A stretch of DNA of 34,094 bases from Desulfoferrobacter suflitae. GTDB lineage: Bacteria > Desulfobacterota > Syntrophobacteria > Syntrophobacterales > Syntrophobacteraceae. Made by a program: the position numbers and the translations under genes. Below are positions 25,347 to 32,300 of this stretch, one piece after another (the first letter of the stretch is position 1; every line of letters begins with the position of its first letter). Below the pieces are notes generated by a model, which had not been told where the DNA came from, ran no database searches, and was given only the letters and a program-made list of their open reading frames with translations. Where the stretch lies: NCBI RefSeq assembly GCF_022603395.1, contig NZ_JAIBKA010000021.1, positions 1-34,094 of the forward strand. The letters run 5' to 3'.

Positions 25347-25380
25347 CCTCATTCATTGTTTGCATAGCAAATGAATGAGG
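25347..25380. repeat. Perfect-arm inverted repeat ahead of the GT4 gene
   Basis: CCTCATTCATT (25347-25357) is mirrored exactly by AATGAATGAGG (25370-25380). An alternative pairing uses TTTGC/GCAAA inside. It lies 57-90 bases before the preferred ATG, so it could form a leader hairpin. There is no T-run on either side, so it is not a standard terminator. Confidence 0.6.
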
Positions 25381-25672
25381 CTTTGCCCACGATATTTGCA
25401 TTGTTTAATGATGCCGATATGTTTGTATGCTAACGGTCTATCGCTCCAAAATTCTAAAGACTATGATTTCAGTGTGCGAAATGTAAGATCCTAATATCTT
25501 TAAATATATAGCCCTCGTCATCTCTTTTGTGACTGCCGTGGTGCCGCGTTAAATCGCCATAGAAACAAAAATGTGCAGGCAGTTGCAGTAGTCTGATTTT
25601 CTATGAGTCCTATTTCCTATTCAGTAGAGCAGCACATGTTTCATTGCAACGTTTTTTCCAACTGCCATAAAA
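25381..25672. other. Spacer between the GT4 and SQD1-like genes
   Basis: About 290 bases, AT-rich in part (AATATCTTTAAATATATAG near 25494-25512). No gene, clear promoter or terminator could be placed with confidence. Confidence 0.4.
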
Positions 25673-26821
25673 TCATCCCCACTTCACTTCACGGCATATC
25701 CTATGTAATTGAACAGCATTTTGATGCAACCTTACCTTTTCAAGCATTTCCGCTATGATTTCATCCGTCAGATAGTGAGGTTTCAGGCCGATTTCTAGCA
25801 AACCGGTGTGCTCGGGATTGTAGTAGTGCTCTTCCGCCTCTTTGCGTGGATTTTCAACGGATTGAATTCGAACGCCAAGGCCAAGGCTATTTCCGACTTT
25901 GAGCACGCGCTCGGCGAGTTCTTTCACAGAAAAAGTCTCCACAAATTGATTGAAAATGCGGAGCTCCCCTTTGCGTGCAGGGTTTTCGAGAGAAAGCCGC
26001 ACACAGCTGAGCGTATCCTTGATGTTGAGGTATCCGCGAGTTTGGCCGCCTCGCCCGTACACCGTAAGAGGATAGCCGGCCACAGCTTGAACAATGAATC
26101 GATTCAAAACGGTTCCGAATATTTCATCATAGTTAAAAAAGGGCAGCAACCGACTGTCCTCCGTGCTTTCCTCAGTTATTAGCCCGTAAACCGGGCCTTG
26201 CATGAGGTCAGTCACCGCCAAATTCCACATCCGGACATAGAACCATAGCAGGTCGGTATCCATGATTTTCGTCGTGTGATACAGGCTCCCAGCTTGCCGC
26301 GGATAGAGGAAACGCTCCCTTCTGCCCTTGTGTTGAATGTCGATCCAACCTTCTTCGATATCAATATTGGGGGTACCGTATTCGCCCATGGTGCCGAGTT
26401 TTATGATGTGGGCTGAGGGAGCGAATTCGCGCACCGCAAAAATAACATTTGCAGTGACAAGAAGGTTGTTCTGCAGAGTGAGGGTCGCTGCCCTTCGATT
26501 GAGCATGGAATAAGGTGCCGAAGGCTGCTCCGCATAGTGAATGATTGCATCCGGTTTAAATTTTGAAAAAACTTCTACTACGAACTCCCATTCAATCAAG
26601 TCGCCGATAAGAAGATTGACCTTGTGACCCGAAATAGCTTCCCATAGGCGTACACGGTCATGAAGATTTGGGACTTCAAACAGGGGCTCGACATCCAGTT
26701 CGCGGCAGAGTCGCCTGCGGAGGTAATTGTCAACCACCGCCACTTCATGCCCTCTTGCGGATAAATGCATGGCTGTCGGCCAGCCCAGATATCCGTCACC
26801 ACCTAGAACTAATACGCGCAT
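25673..26821 (-). CDS. UDP-sulfoquinovose synthase-like NAD-dependent sugar epimerase (SQD1/SqdB family)
   Basis: A 382-residue extended short-chain dehydrogenase. The order of motifs matches SQD1/SqdB: VLVLGGDGYLGWPTAMHLS (NAD loop), VVDNYLRRR, HYAEQPSAPYSM, LGTMGEYGTPNIDIEEGW with the catalytic Thr region, and YPRQAGSLYHTTK with the Tyr-x3-Lys pair. SQD1 makes UDP-sulfoquinovose from UDP-glucose and sulfite. The start at 26821 is preferred because GAGGAA lies six bases upstream and the Rossmann strand begins there; an earlier in-frame ATG at 26869 adds 16 residues. No sulfolipid transferase (SqdX) is near, so the sugar may go into the polysaccharide. A related epimerase with another substrate cannot be excluded. 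Confidence 0.85.
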   Translation of the reverse strand: MRVLVLGGDGYLGWPTAMHLSARGHEVAVVDNYLRRRLCRELDVEPLFEVPNLHDRVRLWEAISGHKVNLLIGDLIEWEFVVEVFSKFKPDAIIHYAEQPSAPYSMLNRRAATLTLQNNLLVTANVIFAVREFAPSAHIIKLGTMGEYGTPNIDIEEGWIDIQHKGRRERFLYPRQAGSLYHTTKIMDTDLLWFYVRMWNLAVTDLMQGPVYGLITEESTEDSRLLPFFNYDEIFGTVLNRFIVQAVAGYPLTVYGRGGQTRGYLNIKDTLSCVRLSLENPARKGELRIFNQFVETFSVKELAERVLKVGNSLGLGVRIQSVENPRKEAEEHYYNPEHTGLLEIGLKPHYLTDEIIAEMLEKVRLHQNAVQLHRICREVKWG

Positions 26822-26896
26822 CCTCAGTTCCTCGAGCCGGCGGGAACCGGCGACATTAATCATCCCCAAATGATCAATACTCGGTTTGCAACTTTT

Positions 26897-28021
26897 TCAC
26901 CGGTTTGCCTTGGCAAACGTCTCAACATTGCGCTCATCATGACGTTCATCGGGCCAGTATCGTTCGGCTGGATGGTCATTGGGGACATCTTCCAGCAACC
27001 TGTTCTTGTGCAGAAAATGAGTGATCTGCATCTGACTTAAGGGTTTTTCATTGCACGAATTATAAGGTTTATGGACTGGTTTCGGCTCTGTTCCTTTATA
27101 TTCGTAATCGATATTTCTGTAGAGCGATGTAAAAGCTGGAATTACGACAAAATATCTTTCAAGCTCCCAGGACCTCCTCGTTTCCTCCTGGCTCATCAAC
27201 TCTTCATAAAGCTTTTCGCCTGGTTTATAGCCAATGACTTCAGTGGGAATATGTTCCGGCCTGTGTCCATAACCGGGTGCCAACTCGCGGATCATGACTG
27301 CTGCAAGATCTTTGATACGTATTACCGGCATCTTGGTGACAAACACTTCGCCGCCTCTCGCAAGGGACAACGAATCAATTACAAGTTTTACGGCTTCCTT
27401 GATGCTCATAATGAAACGCGTCATGTCGGGATCTGTAAGCGTAACCGGTCCTCCCCGACGGATCTGTTCCCTGAAAATGGGTATAACCGAACCTCTTGAT
27501 CCCAGCACATTGCCGAAACGAGTAGAGGCAAAAATAGGGCCTTTTCCTCGATGATTGCTATTCGCAGCGGTCATAAGCCGCTCTCCCATAAGTTTGGAGG
27601 TGCCCATTACGTTAGTAGGGTTGACAGCCTTGTCGGAACTAGTGAATATGACGGAGCCAACGTCATTTTCACAGGCAGCGTAGATTACGTTTTGAACGCC
27701 CAGAATATTTGTCTGCACGGCTTCGAAGGGGGATCGCTCACAAAGAATGACATGTTTGAAAGCGGCCGTGTGGAAAACCACATCGATGCCTTTCATTTTT
27801 CTTGTGAGCTTATCCCGATCGCGTACATCTCCCAAAAAGAAATACGCGTTATGGTGTTTAGAATACTTCTGTTCGAGGAAAAAGATCTCGCTTTCATTAT
27901 TGTCGAGACCAATCAACTCGCCTACGCGGTAGTCTTCCAGCAATTGACGTACGAGCTCGCTTCCGACGGTGCCGCATGCCCCGGTGACGAGTACCCGCTT
28001 ATCATCGAAAATAGAATTCAT
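26897..28021 (-). CDS. CapD/WbpM-type UDP-GlcNAc 4,6-dehydratase, short soluble form
   Basis: A 374-residue polysaccharide-biosynthesis SDR. RVLVTGACGTVGSELVRQLL binds NAD. The active-site stretch SSDKAVNPTNVMGTSKLMGE has Met where classical SDRs have Tyr, as in WbpM, PglF and CapD, and FGNVLGSRGSVIPIF follows. These enzymes form UDP-2-acetamido-2,6-dideoxy-4-hexulose. The membrane domain of PglF/WbpM is absent. The ATG at 28021 is chosen because GGAAGG lies eight bases upstream; a GTG at 28108, directly after the previous stop, would add 29 unlike residues. The last 70 residues (from EPKPVHKPYNSC) look like an extra tail. The product is the expected substrate of the PglE-like aminotransferase at 5866. 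Confidence 0.88.
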   Translation of the reverse strand: MNSIFDDKRVLVTGACGTVGSELVRQLLEDYRVGELIGLDNNESEIFFLEQKYSKHHNAYFFLGDVRDRDKLTRKMKGIDVVFHTAAFKHVILCERSPFEAVQTNILGVQNVIYAACENDVGSVIFTSSDKAVNPTNVMGTSKLMGERLMTAANSNHRGKGPIFASTRFGNVLGSRGSVIPIFREQIRRGGPVTLTDPDMTRFIMSIKEAVKLVIDSLSLARGGEVFVTKMPVIRIKDLAAVMIRELAPGYGHRPEHIPTEVIGYKPGEKLYEELMSQEETRRSWELERYFVVIPAFTSLYRNIDYEYKGTEPKPVHKPYNSCNEKPLSQMQITHFLHKNRLLEDVPNDHPAERYWPDERHDERNVETFAKANR

Positions 28022-28108
28022 GAGATTGTCCTTCCAGACTGGCCTCTTTTCGACCGCGAAAGCAAAGCACCTGGCGAATAAAGGCTGAGAGGTTGAAGAA
28101 GGGTTCAC

Positions 28109-29668
28109 CTATATTCGAAGAGCTTCGACCATGGCCTCTGCGGCCCTCTCCTGGTCCACTTTGCTCAGATAGGGTGACATGGGAAGGCTCAGACATTCTG
28201 CAGCAATCTTTTCTGCCACTGGGAAGTCGCCATTTTTATAGTTCAATCTCGCAAACGCACCCTGTAGGTGTAATGGCACAGTGTAGTAGGCGACCGCCGG
28301 AATGCCAACGGCCTGCAAAGAGCTAAGCAATTTGTCACGTTCTTGTGTGAGGATCGTATATTGGGCATAGACCGAATCGTTGCCCTCGGCAATAAACGGC
28401 GTCCGGATGCCGGGAGTGTCTGCCAATAGTTCATCGTACCTTTTCCCTGTTCGCCAGCGGTGCTCGCATTCTTGTGGAAAGACTTCAAGCTTTTCAAGCA
28501 ATATTGCTGCCTGCAGGGTGTCCAATCGACCATTGATACCGACCAAAGGATGTTGGTGTTTGACCTTTTGCCCGTGCACTCGTATCTGGCGCATCTTTTC
28601 AGCCAGCGTATCGTCTTCAGCGAAAATAGCCCCGCCGTCTCCGTAACAGCCAAGTGGCTTGGACGGGAAAAAAGAGGTGCAGCCGATGAGCGAAAGTCCG
28701 CAGGACTTCGTGCCGTGATGGGTCGCCCCGAAGCACTGGGCTGCATCCTCGATAACCGAAAGACCGTGCTTTTCAGCAATAGCATTGATCCGGGTCATGT
28801 CCGCGCATTGGCCGTAGATGCCCACGGGCATAATGGCGCGGGTGCGAGGAGTTATGGCAGCTTCGAACTTTTCCGGGTCCATATTAAAGGTGTCGGGTAG
28901 AATATCCACAAAGACGGGCTTGGCCCGGAGCAGCGAGATAACTTCGGCGGTCGAAATCCAGGTGTAGGGAACGGTGATCACTTCATCCCCCGGGCCGATA
29001 TCGAGTGCCATGAGTGCTATCAGCAGGGCGTCGGTGCCGCTGGCGCAGGTGATGGCATGCTTTACGCCCACATATGCAGAAAGTTTCTCTTCCAGTTCAC
29101 GTATTTCACGCCCCATGATGTATTGGCCGTGGTGGAGCACGCGGTGAATGCTACGTTCCAGCTGGGGGCGGATAATGTTCTGCTGGCTCTTAAGATCGAT
29201 GAAATCCATTGCTTTGGGCTGCGGCCCCGCCTGCAGATATTCCTCGGGGGTAATGGCATCAGCACATTTTTCGATAAAGGCAGCATCCCGAGTCAGGATT
29301 TTGATCGTGCCTTCCTCGAATCTTTGCAGAGCCCGAACCAGTTGTTCATCCTCCGGGTCTTCAGCCGCAAAAACGTGCCCCTCTCCAGCCAATGCAGCCA
29401 GCCAATGTTTGTCCTTTGCAAACTCGCTGAGCGCAGCTTTGCTCAATCCGGCGCACTGGGAGTTAGAAAGATTCATTCCCTTGTTGAGATATGTTCGCCG
29501 TAATTCCCTGCGAAGATTGTAGTCATAGGTCTGTACCGAACCGGAGTAGAGCCAAACTCTTCCACCCGATAAACCACATTTTTCCACAGCCTCAGCTGCG
29601 GAAGCTGAAAACCCTTCACGCAAAGCACAGATGTCGAGAACGATATTTACATCCAACAATAGATCCAC
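28109..29668 (-). CDS. PIN-domain toxin fused to WbpE-like UDP-3-keto-sugar aminotransferase
   Basis: A 519-residue single frame. Residues 1-150 are a PIN domain: LLLDVNIVLDICALR with the first Asp, an acidic middle (EDPEDEQLVRAL) and ILTRDAAFIEKC before TPEEYLQ, the usual PIN end. Residues 154-519 are a complete 366-residue DegT-family aminotransferase starting MDFIDLKSQQ, with YIMGREIRELE, TCASGTDALLIALMAL, EDAAQCFGA, TSFFPSKPLG (PLP lysine), GINGRLDTLQAAIL and YYTVPLHLQ. It matches WbpE/WlbC, the transaminase of the UDP-GlcNAc3NAcA pathway. No stop separates the domains. An internal ATG at 29209 could give a free aminotransferase, but it has no good ribosome site. The GTG start lies two bases after the antitoxin stop, the usual toxin-antitoxin layout. 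Confidence 0.88.
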   Translation of the reverse strand: MDLLLDVNIVLDICALREGFSASAAEAVEKCGLSGGRVWLYSGSVQTYDYNLRRELRRTYLNKGMNLSNSQCAGLSKAALSEFAKDKHWLAALAGEGHVFAAEDPEDEQLVRALQRFEEGTIKILTRDAAFIEKCADAITPEEYLQAGPQPKAMDFIDLKSQQNIIRPQLERSIHRVLHHGQYIMGREIRELEEKLSAYVGVKHAITCASGTDALLIALMALDIGPGDEVITVPYTWISTAEVISLLRAKPVFVDILPDTFNMDPEKFEAAITPRTRAIMPVGIYGQCADMTRINAIAEKHGLSVIEDAAQCFGATHHGTKSCGLSLIGCTSFFPSKPLGCYGDGGAIFAEDDTLAEKMRQIRVHGQKVKHQHPLVGINGRLDTLQAAILLEKLEVFPQECEHRWRTGKRYDELLADTPGIRTPFIAEGNDSVYAQYTILTQERDKLLSSLQAVGIPAVAYYTVPLHLQGAFARLNYKNGDFPVAEKIAAECLSLPMSPYLSKVDQERAAEAMVEALRI

Positions 29669-29670
29669 AA

Positions 29671-29973
29671 CTAACGATCCTCTCTCATCTCCATCGCCTC
29701 TATTCGTGCCAGCTGCTTTTCCGACACCTTGGGGAGCCGATCTTCGGGAAGAGCCAAAACTTCTTGGTGAATTTTTGCCAGGCGTTTCAAAAGTTCATCC
29801 GCACGCTGTCTCACTAAAGGGTCTGTCACCGGCAAAATTTTAGGAGGTTCGGCCTGTAAAGACCGGTCTTCAACTTCCTCGTCGGGCACATAAAGGGTGA
29901 TCAGCTTGCGCTTTAAGTGTAAAGGCTCTGTGGGCTTGAGTACGCCATCTTCGTATATGACTTGAATTTTCAT
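29671..29973 (-). CDS. DUF104/AF2212-like antitoxin of a VapC-type pair
   Basis: A 100-residue protein beginning MKIQVIYEDGVLKPTEPLHLK, the hallmark of AF2212-like (DUF104) antitoxins, followed by KRKLITLYVPDEE. The remaining 60 residues are a charged tail. CAGGAGC four bases before the ATG is a good ribosome site. The stop lies two bases before the GTG of the PIN-domain fusion, as in an antitoxin-toxin operon, so the PIN domain is its likely partner. It lies 24 bases after palindrome A. Confidence 0.82.
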   Translation of the reverse strand: MKIQVIYEDGVLKPTEPLHLKRKLITLYVPDEEVEDRSLQAEPPKILPVTDPLVRQRADELLKRLAKIHQEVLALPEDRLPKVSEKQLARIEAMEMREDR

Positions 29974-29997
29974 TTTTGCTCCTGTTTTTTTATTTTT

Positions 29998-30054
29998 ACA
30001 GAAGAAAACGAAGGGAACGAAGAAAAAACCTTTGTTACCTTTGTTGCCTTCTGT
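29998..30054 (-). repeat. Intercistronic palindrome, copy A
   Basis: A 57-nt element: ACAGAAG at the left end and CTTCTGT at the right, with about 25-nt arms (CGAAGGGAACGAAG against CTTTGTTACCTTTG, several G-U pairs) around an A-rich loop. It lies 5 bases after the GxxExxY stop and 24 before the antitoxin ATG. Confidence 0.85.
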
Positions 30055-30059
30055 GGGAA

Positions 30060-30461
30060 TTATAAGTTTGCGCCGGGCAGGATCATGCGGTGGATGCCGT
30101 CGCGCAACTGCAATTCGTGAAAGTTGAACAAAAGTCCTATTGGTGTCTGCAAGAGCTTCATGTAGCTTAGCAGTTGGGCCTTGTGAATAGGGTGCACCTT
30201 TTCAACCGACTTAAGCTCAAGCAGAAGGCAATTGTCGACCAATATATCCAATCTCAGGGTTTCATCAAAGATGTAACCCTTGTACTCGATGGGAATCCCC
30301 ACTTGGCTCTTTGCATCGATGCCCCGTAGTTGGAGCTCACGCATAAGGCATTTCTCGTAGATGGACTCGATAAGGCCGGCACCTTTTATGCGATGGACTT
30401 CGATGGCGGCACCGATGACCTGCTTGCTGAGCTCGTCAGCTCGGGTGTAAGACGAGTGCAT
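30060..30461 (-). CDS. GxxExxY protein (PD-(D/E)XK nuclease-like)
   Basis: A 133-residue protein with the family-naming motif in GAGLIESIYEKCL and a PD-(D/E)XK-type core (RLDILVDNCLLLELKSVEKV: Asp, then Glu-x-Lys). The N-terminus ELSKQVIGAAIEVHRIKG and the end LLFNFHELQLRDGIHRMIL are also standard. The biochemical role of the family is not established; the fold implies a nuclease or nucleic-acid binder. The gene fits exactly between palindromes A and B: its stop is 5 bases from A and its ATG is 15 bases from B. No Shine-Dalgarno is visible (A-rich leader). It has no obvious part in sugar synthesis and looks like an inserted passenger. Confidence 0.9.
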   Translation of the reverse strand: MHSSYTRADELSKQVIGAAIEVHRIKGAGLIESIYEKCLMRELQLRGIDAKSQVGIPIEYKGYIFDETLRLDILVDNCLLLELKSVEKVHPIHKAQLLSYMKLLQTPIGLLFNFHELQLRDGIHRMILPGANL

Positions 30462-30476
30462 GGTTTTTTTTATTTT

Positions 30477-30534
30477 ACAGAAGAAAACGAAGGGAACGAA
30501 GAAAAAAACCTTTGTTACCTTCGTTACCTTCTGT
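30477..30534 (-). repeat. Intercistronic palindrome, copy B
   Basis: 58 nt, differing from copy A by one extra A in the loop and two substitutions in the right arm, in the same orientation. It lies 9 bases after the WbpB-WbpD stop and 15 before the GxxExxY ATG. Confidence 0.85.
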
Positions 30535-30543
30535 GAAAAAAAT

Positions 30544-32214
30544 TTAAGCTTTTGTTTCGCACAAGCCCTGCTCGGTCTTCAAATACTTGTTTCCACACAT
30601 GAGACAATCGAAACCTTCTGTAAGGCGTTCGCCGCACTGGCAGGCCCAGCCGATCTGGCGGGCGGGGTTGCCCACAACTAACGCATAGTCGGGAACGTTT
30701 CTGGTGACAACCGCGCCGGCGCCCACAAAGGCGTAGCGGCCGATGGTAACTCCGCAGACAATGGTGCAGTTGGCACCGAGGGTGGCGCCCCGCTTTACGA
30801 CGGTCGGCCGTACCTGGTCCATTTTGCGAAGCTCGGCCCGCGGGTTGTAAATATTGGTGAAGACCATTGAAGGGCCGCAGAAGACACCGTCTTCGAGGAT
30901 CACTCCTTTGTAAACAGAAACGTTGTTCTGGATTTTACAGTTGCTGCCGATGGGGACGTCCGGGCCGACCACGACGTTTTGGCCGATGTTGGTGTTCTGG
31001 CCGATGGTGGAGTTGGAAAGGACATGGGAAAAGTGCCAAATTTTTGTGCCCGCGCCGATGGAAACGTTGTGGTCGACCACCGAGGTGGGGTGAACGAAAA
31101 AGGGTGAATCGGTGGACCGGTGAATCGGTGAATGGCGCGACTGGTGATCGAGGCCGGGAGATAGGTTATGGGCTGGCTGGTATTTGTTGCCTATACCCTC
31201 TTGCCTATAGCCTGTTGCCTCCTTCATGTTGATTTTGCAGAAGTCGCCGTCCAGTGAGCGCTGGGCGGCGTTGAGGATGCGGAGTACGCGGAGGCCTTCG
31301 CTGCCGTCGGTTGTCGGGCGATTTGCGTTGGACAAGCAGGTCAGAAAATGTTCGCATTCCATGCGCAGGGGCTCGGCCTGGGGAATTTCCAGTCGCTCGG
31401 GATCGCCTTTGGTCGGGACGGGCAGATGGTTCTGCCACCTGATGCGGTGGGGATAGAGCAGCAGCTTATCCTGCCAGGGCTGCGTGTCGTCAAAGACGGC
31501 CATTTTGCGGTCTCCAACGACTACCAGTTGCTGCACTTTGAAGGGATGCAGCCAGGAGACGAAGATGTGAGCCCTGAGCCCAGACGGGAATTCCATGTGG
31601 GTAGTGGTCACATCGGCGATTTTCTGGTGCAAATAGCAGCCGCCGGTTGCCGAGACGCTTTCCGGCTCCTCGCCGGCAAGGGACAGGATCATCGAAATGT
31701 CGTGGGGCGCGAAGGACCACAGAATGTTCTCCTCGCGCCTGATTTTGCCAAGATTGAGGCGATGCGAATAGATGTAGTTGATGCGGCCGAGCTCACCGCC
31801 CGCCGCCAATTCCTTAAGTCGCACAAAAACCGGATGATACTGGAGCAGATGCCCCACCATCAGGGTCAGATCGTCTTTTTGAGCCAGCTGGATCAATTCT
31901 TCCCCTTCGCCTTCGTCGAGCACCAGGGGTTTTTCGACATAGACGTGTTTTTGCGCCAGCAGGGCTTCGCGGGCGAGGGAAAAGTGGGTCTCGGCCGGGG
32001 TCGCGATGACCACCCCGTGGATATCCTGTCGTGACAAGAGGTCAGGCAGCGCCAGGCAGGTTTCGACATTCGGGTATTGGTCTCTGAACTGGGCAAGCAC
32101 TGCTTCGTTTTTGTCGCAGATGAGCTTCAGCACCCCAAGTTGATGGTAGTTGCGAACGAGGTTTTTGCCCCAGTAGCCGGAGCCGATGACGGCGATGCCC
32201 GTGTCGGGTTGCAT
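30544..32214 (-). CDS. WbpB-WbpD fusion: Gfo/Idh 3-dehydrogenase joined to hexapeptide N-acetyltransferase
   Basis: A 556-residue protein. Residues 1-329 are a Gfo/Idh/MocA oxidoreductase of WbpB/WlbA type ([46 protein letters not shown]). Residues 373-556 are a WbpD/WlbB acetyltransferase ([52 protein letters not shown]) ending in the zinc-ribbon-like CQCGERL and CLMCG seen in this family. WbpB oxidises C3 of UDP-GlcNAcA and WbpD acetylates the 3-amine after WbpE acts. The linker (330-372) is encoded by repetitive DNA and is poor in normal protein features. These are usually two genes; here the frame runs through. ATG at 32214. Confidence 0.9.
   Translation of the reverse strand: MQPDTGIAVIGSGYWGKNLVRNYHQLGVLKLICDKNEAVLAQFRDQYPNVETCLALPDLLSRQDIHGVVIATPAETHFSLAREALLAQKHVYVEKPLVLDEGEGEELIQLAQKDDLTLMVGHLLQYHPVFVRLKELAAGGELGRINYIYSHRLNLGKIRREENILWSFAPHDISMILSLAGEEPESVSATGGCYLHQKIADVTTTHMEFPSGLRAHIFVSWLHPFKVQQLVVVGDRKMAVFDDTQPWQDKLLLYPHRIRWQNHLPVPTKGDPERLEIPQAEPLRMECEHFLTCLSNANRPTTDGSEGLRVLRILNAAQRSLDGDFCKINMKEATGYRQEGIGNKYQPAHNLSPGLDHQSRHSPIHRSTDSPFFVHPTSVVDHNVSIGAGTKIWHFSHVLSNSTIGQNTNIGQNVVVGPDVPIGSNCKIQNNVSVYKGVILEDGVFCGPSMVFTNIYNPRAELRKMDQVRPTVVKRGATLGANCTIVCGVTIGRYAFVGAGAVVTRNVPDYALVVGNPARQIGWACQCGERLTEGFDCLMCGNKYLKTEQGLCETKA
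31104..31222 (-). repeat. Repetitive linker DNA between WbpB and WbpD domains
   Basis: Two kinds of repeats sit here. One is a GTGAATCGGTG-type word repeated at 31104-31135 (plus strand), the other a TTGCCTATA(G/C)C-type word repeated at 31186-31222. They encode the stretch from [14 protein letters not shown] to [11 protein letters not shown]. The total length keeps the frame. Confidence 0.6.
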
Positions 32215-32235
32215 GATGAATCCTTTTTTCTTTTT

Positions 32236-32293
32236 ACAGAAGGAAACGAAGGAAACAAAGAAAAAAAACTTCGTTCTCTTCGTTGCCTTTTGT
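32236..32293 (-). repeat. Intercistronic palindrome, copy C
   Basis: 58 nt, same layout and orientation as A and B but more diverged (ACAAAGAAAAAAAACTTCG around the loop). It lies 7 bases after the WbpA stop and 21 before the WbpB-WbpD ATG. Confidence 0.8.
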
Positions 32294-32300
32294 AAATAAA

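Noticed and set aside
29998-32293. Palindromes A-C as intrinsic terminators
   Set aside because: The stems are A/G-rich with an A- or T-rich loop, and neither strand has a T-run after the stem, so standard termination is unlikely.
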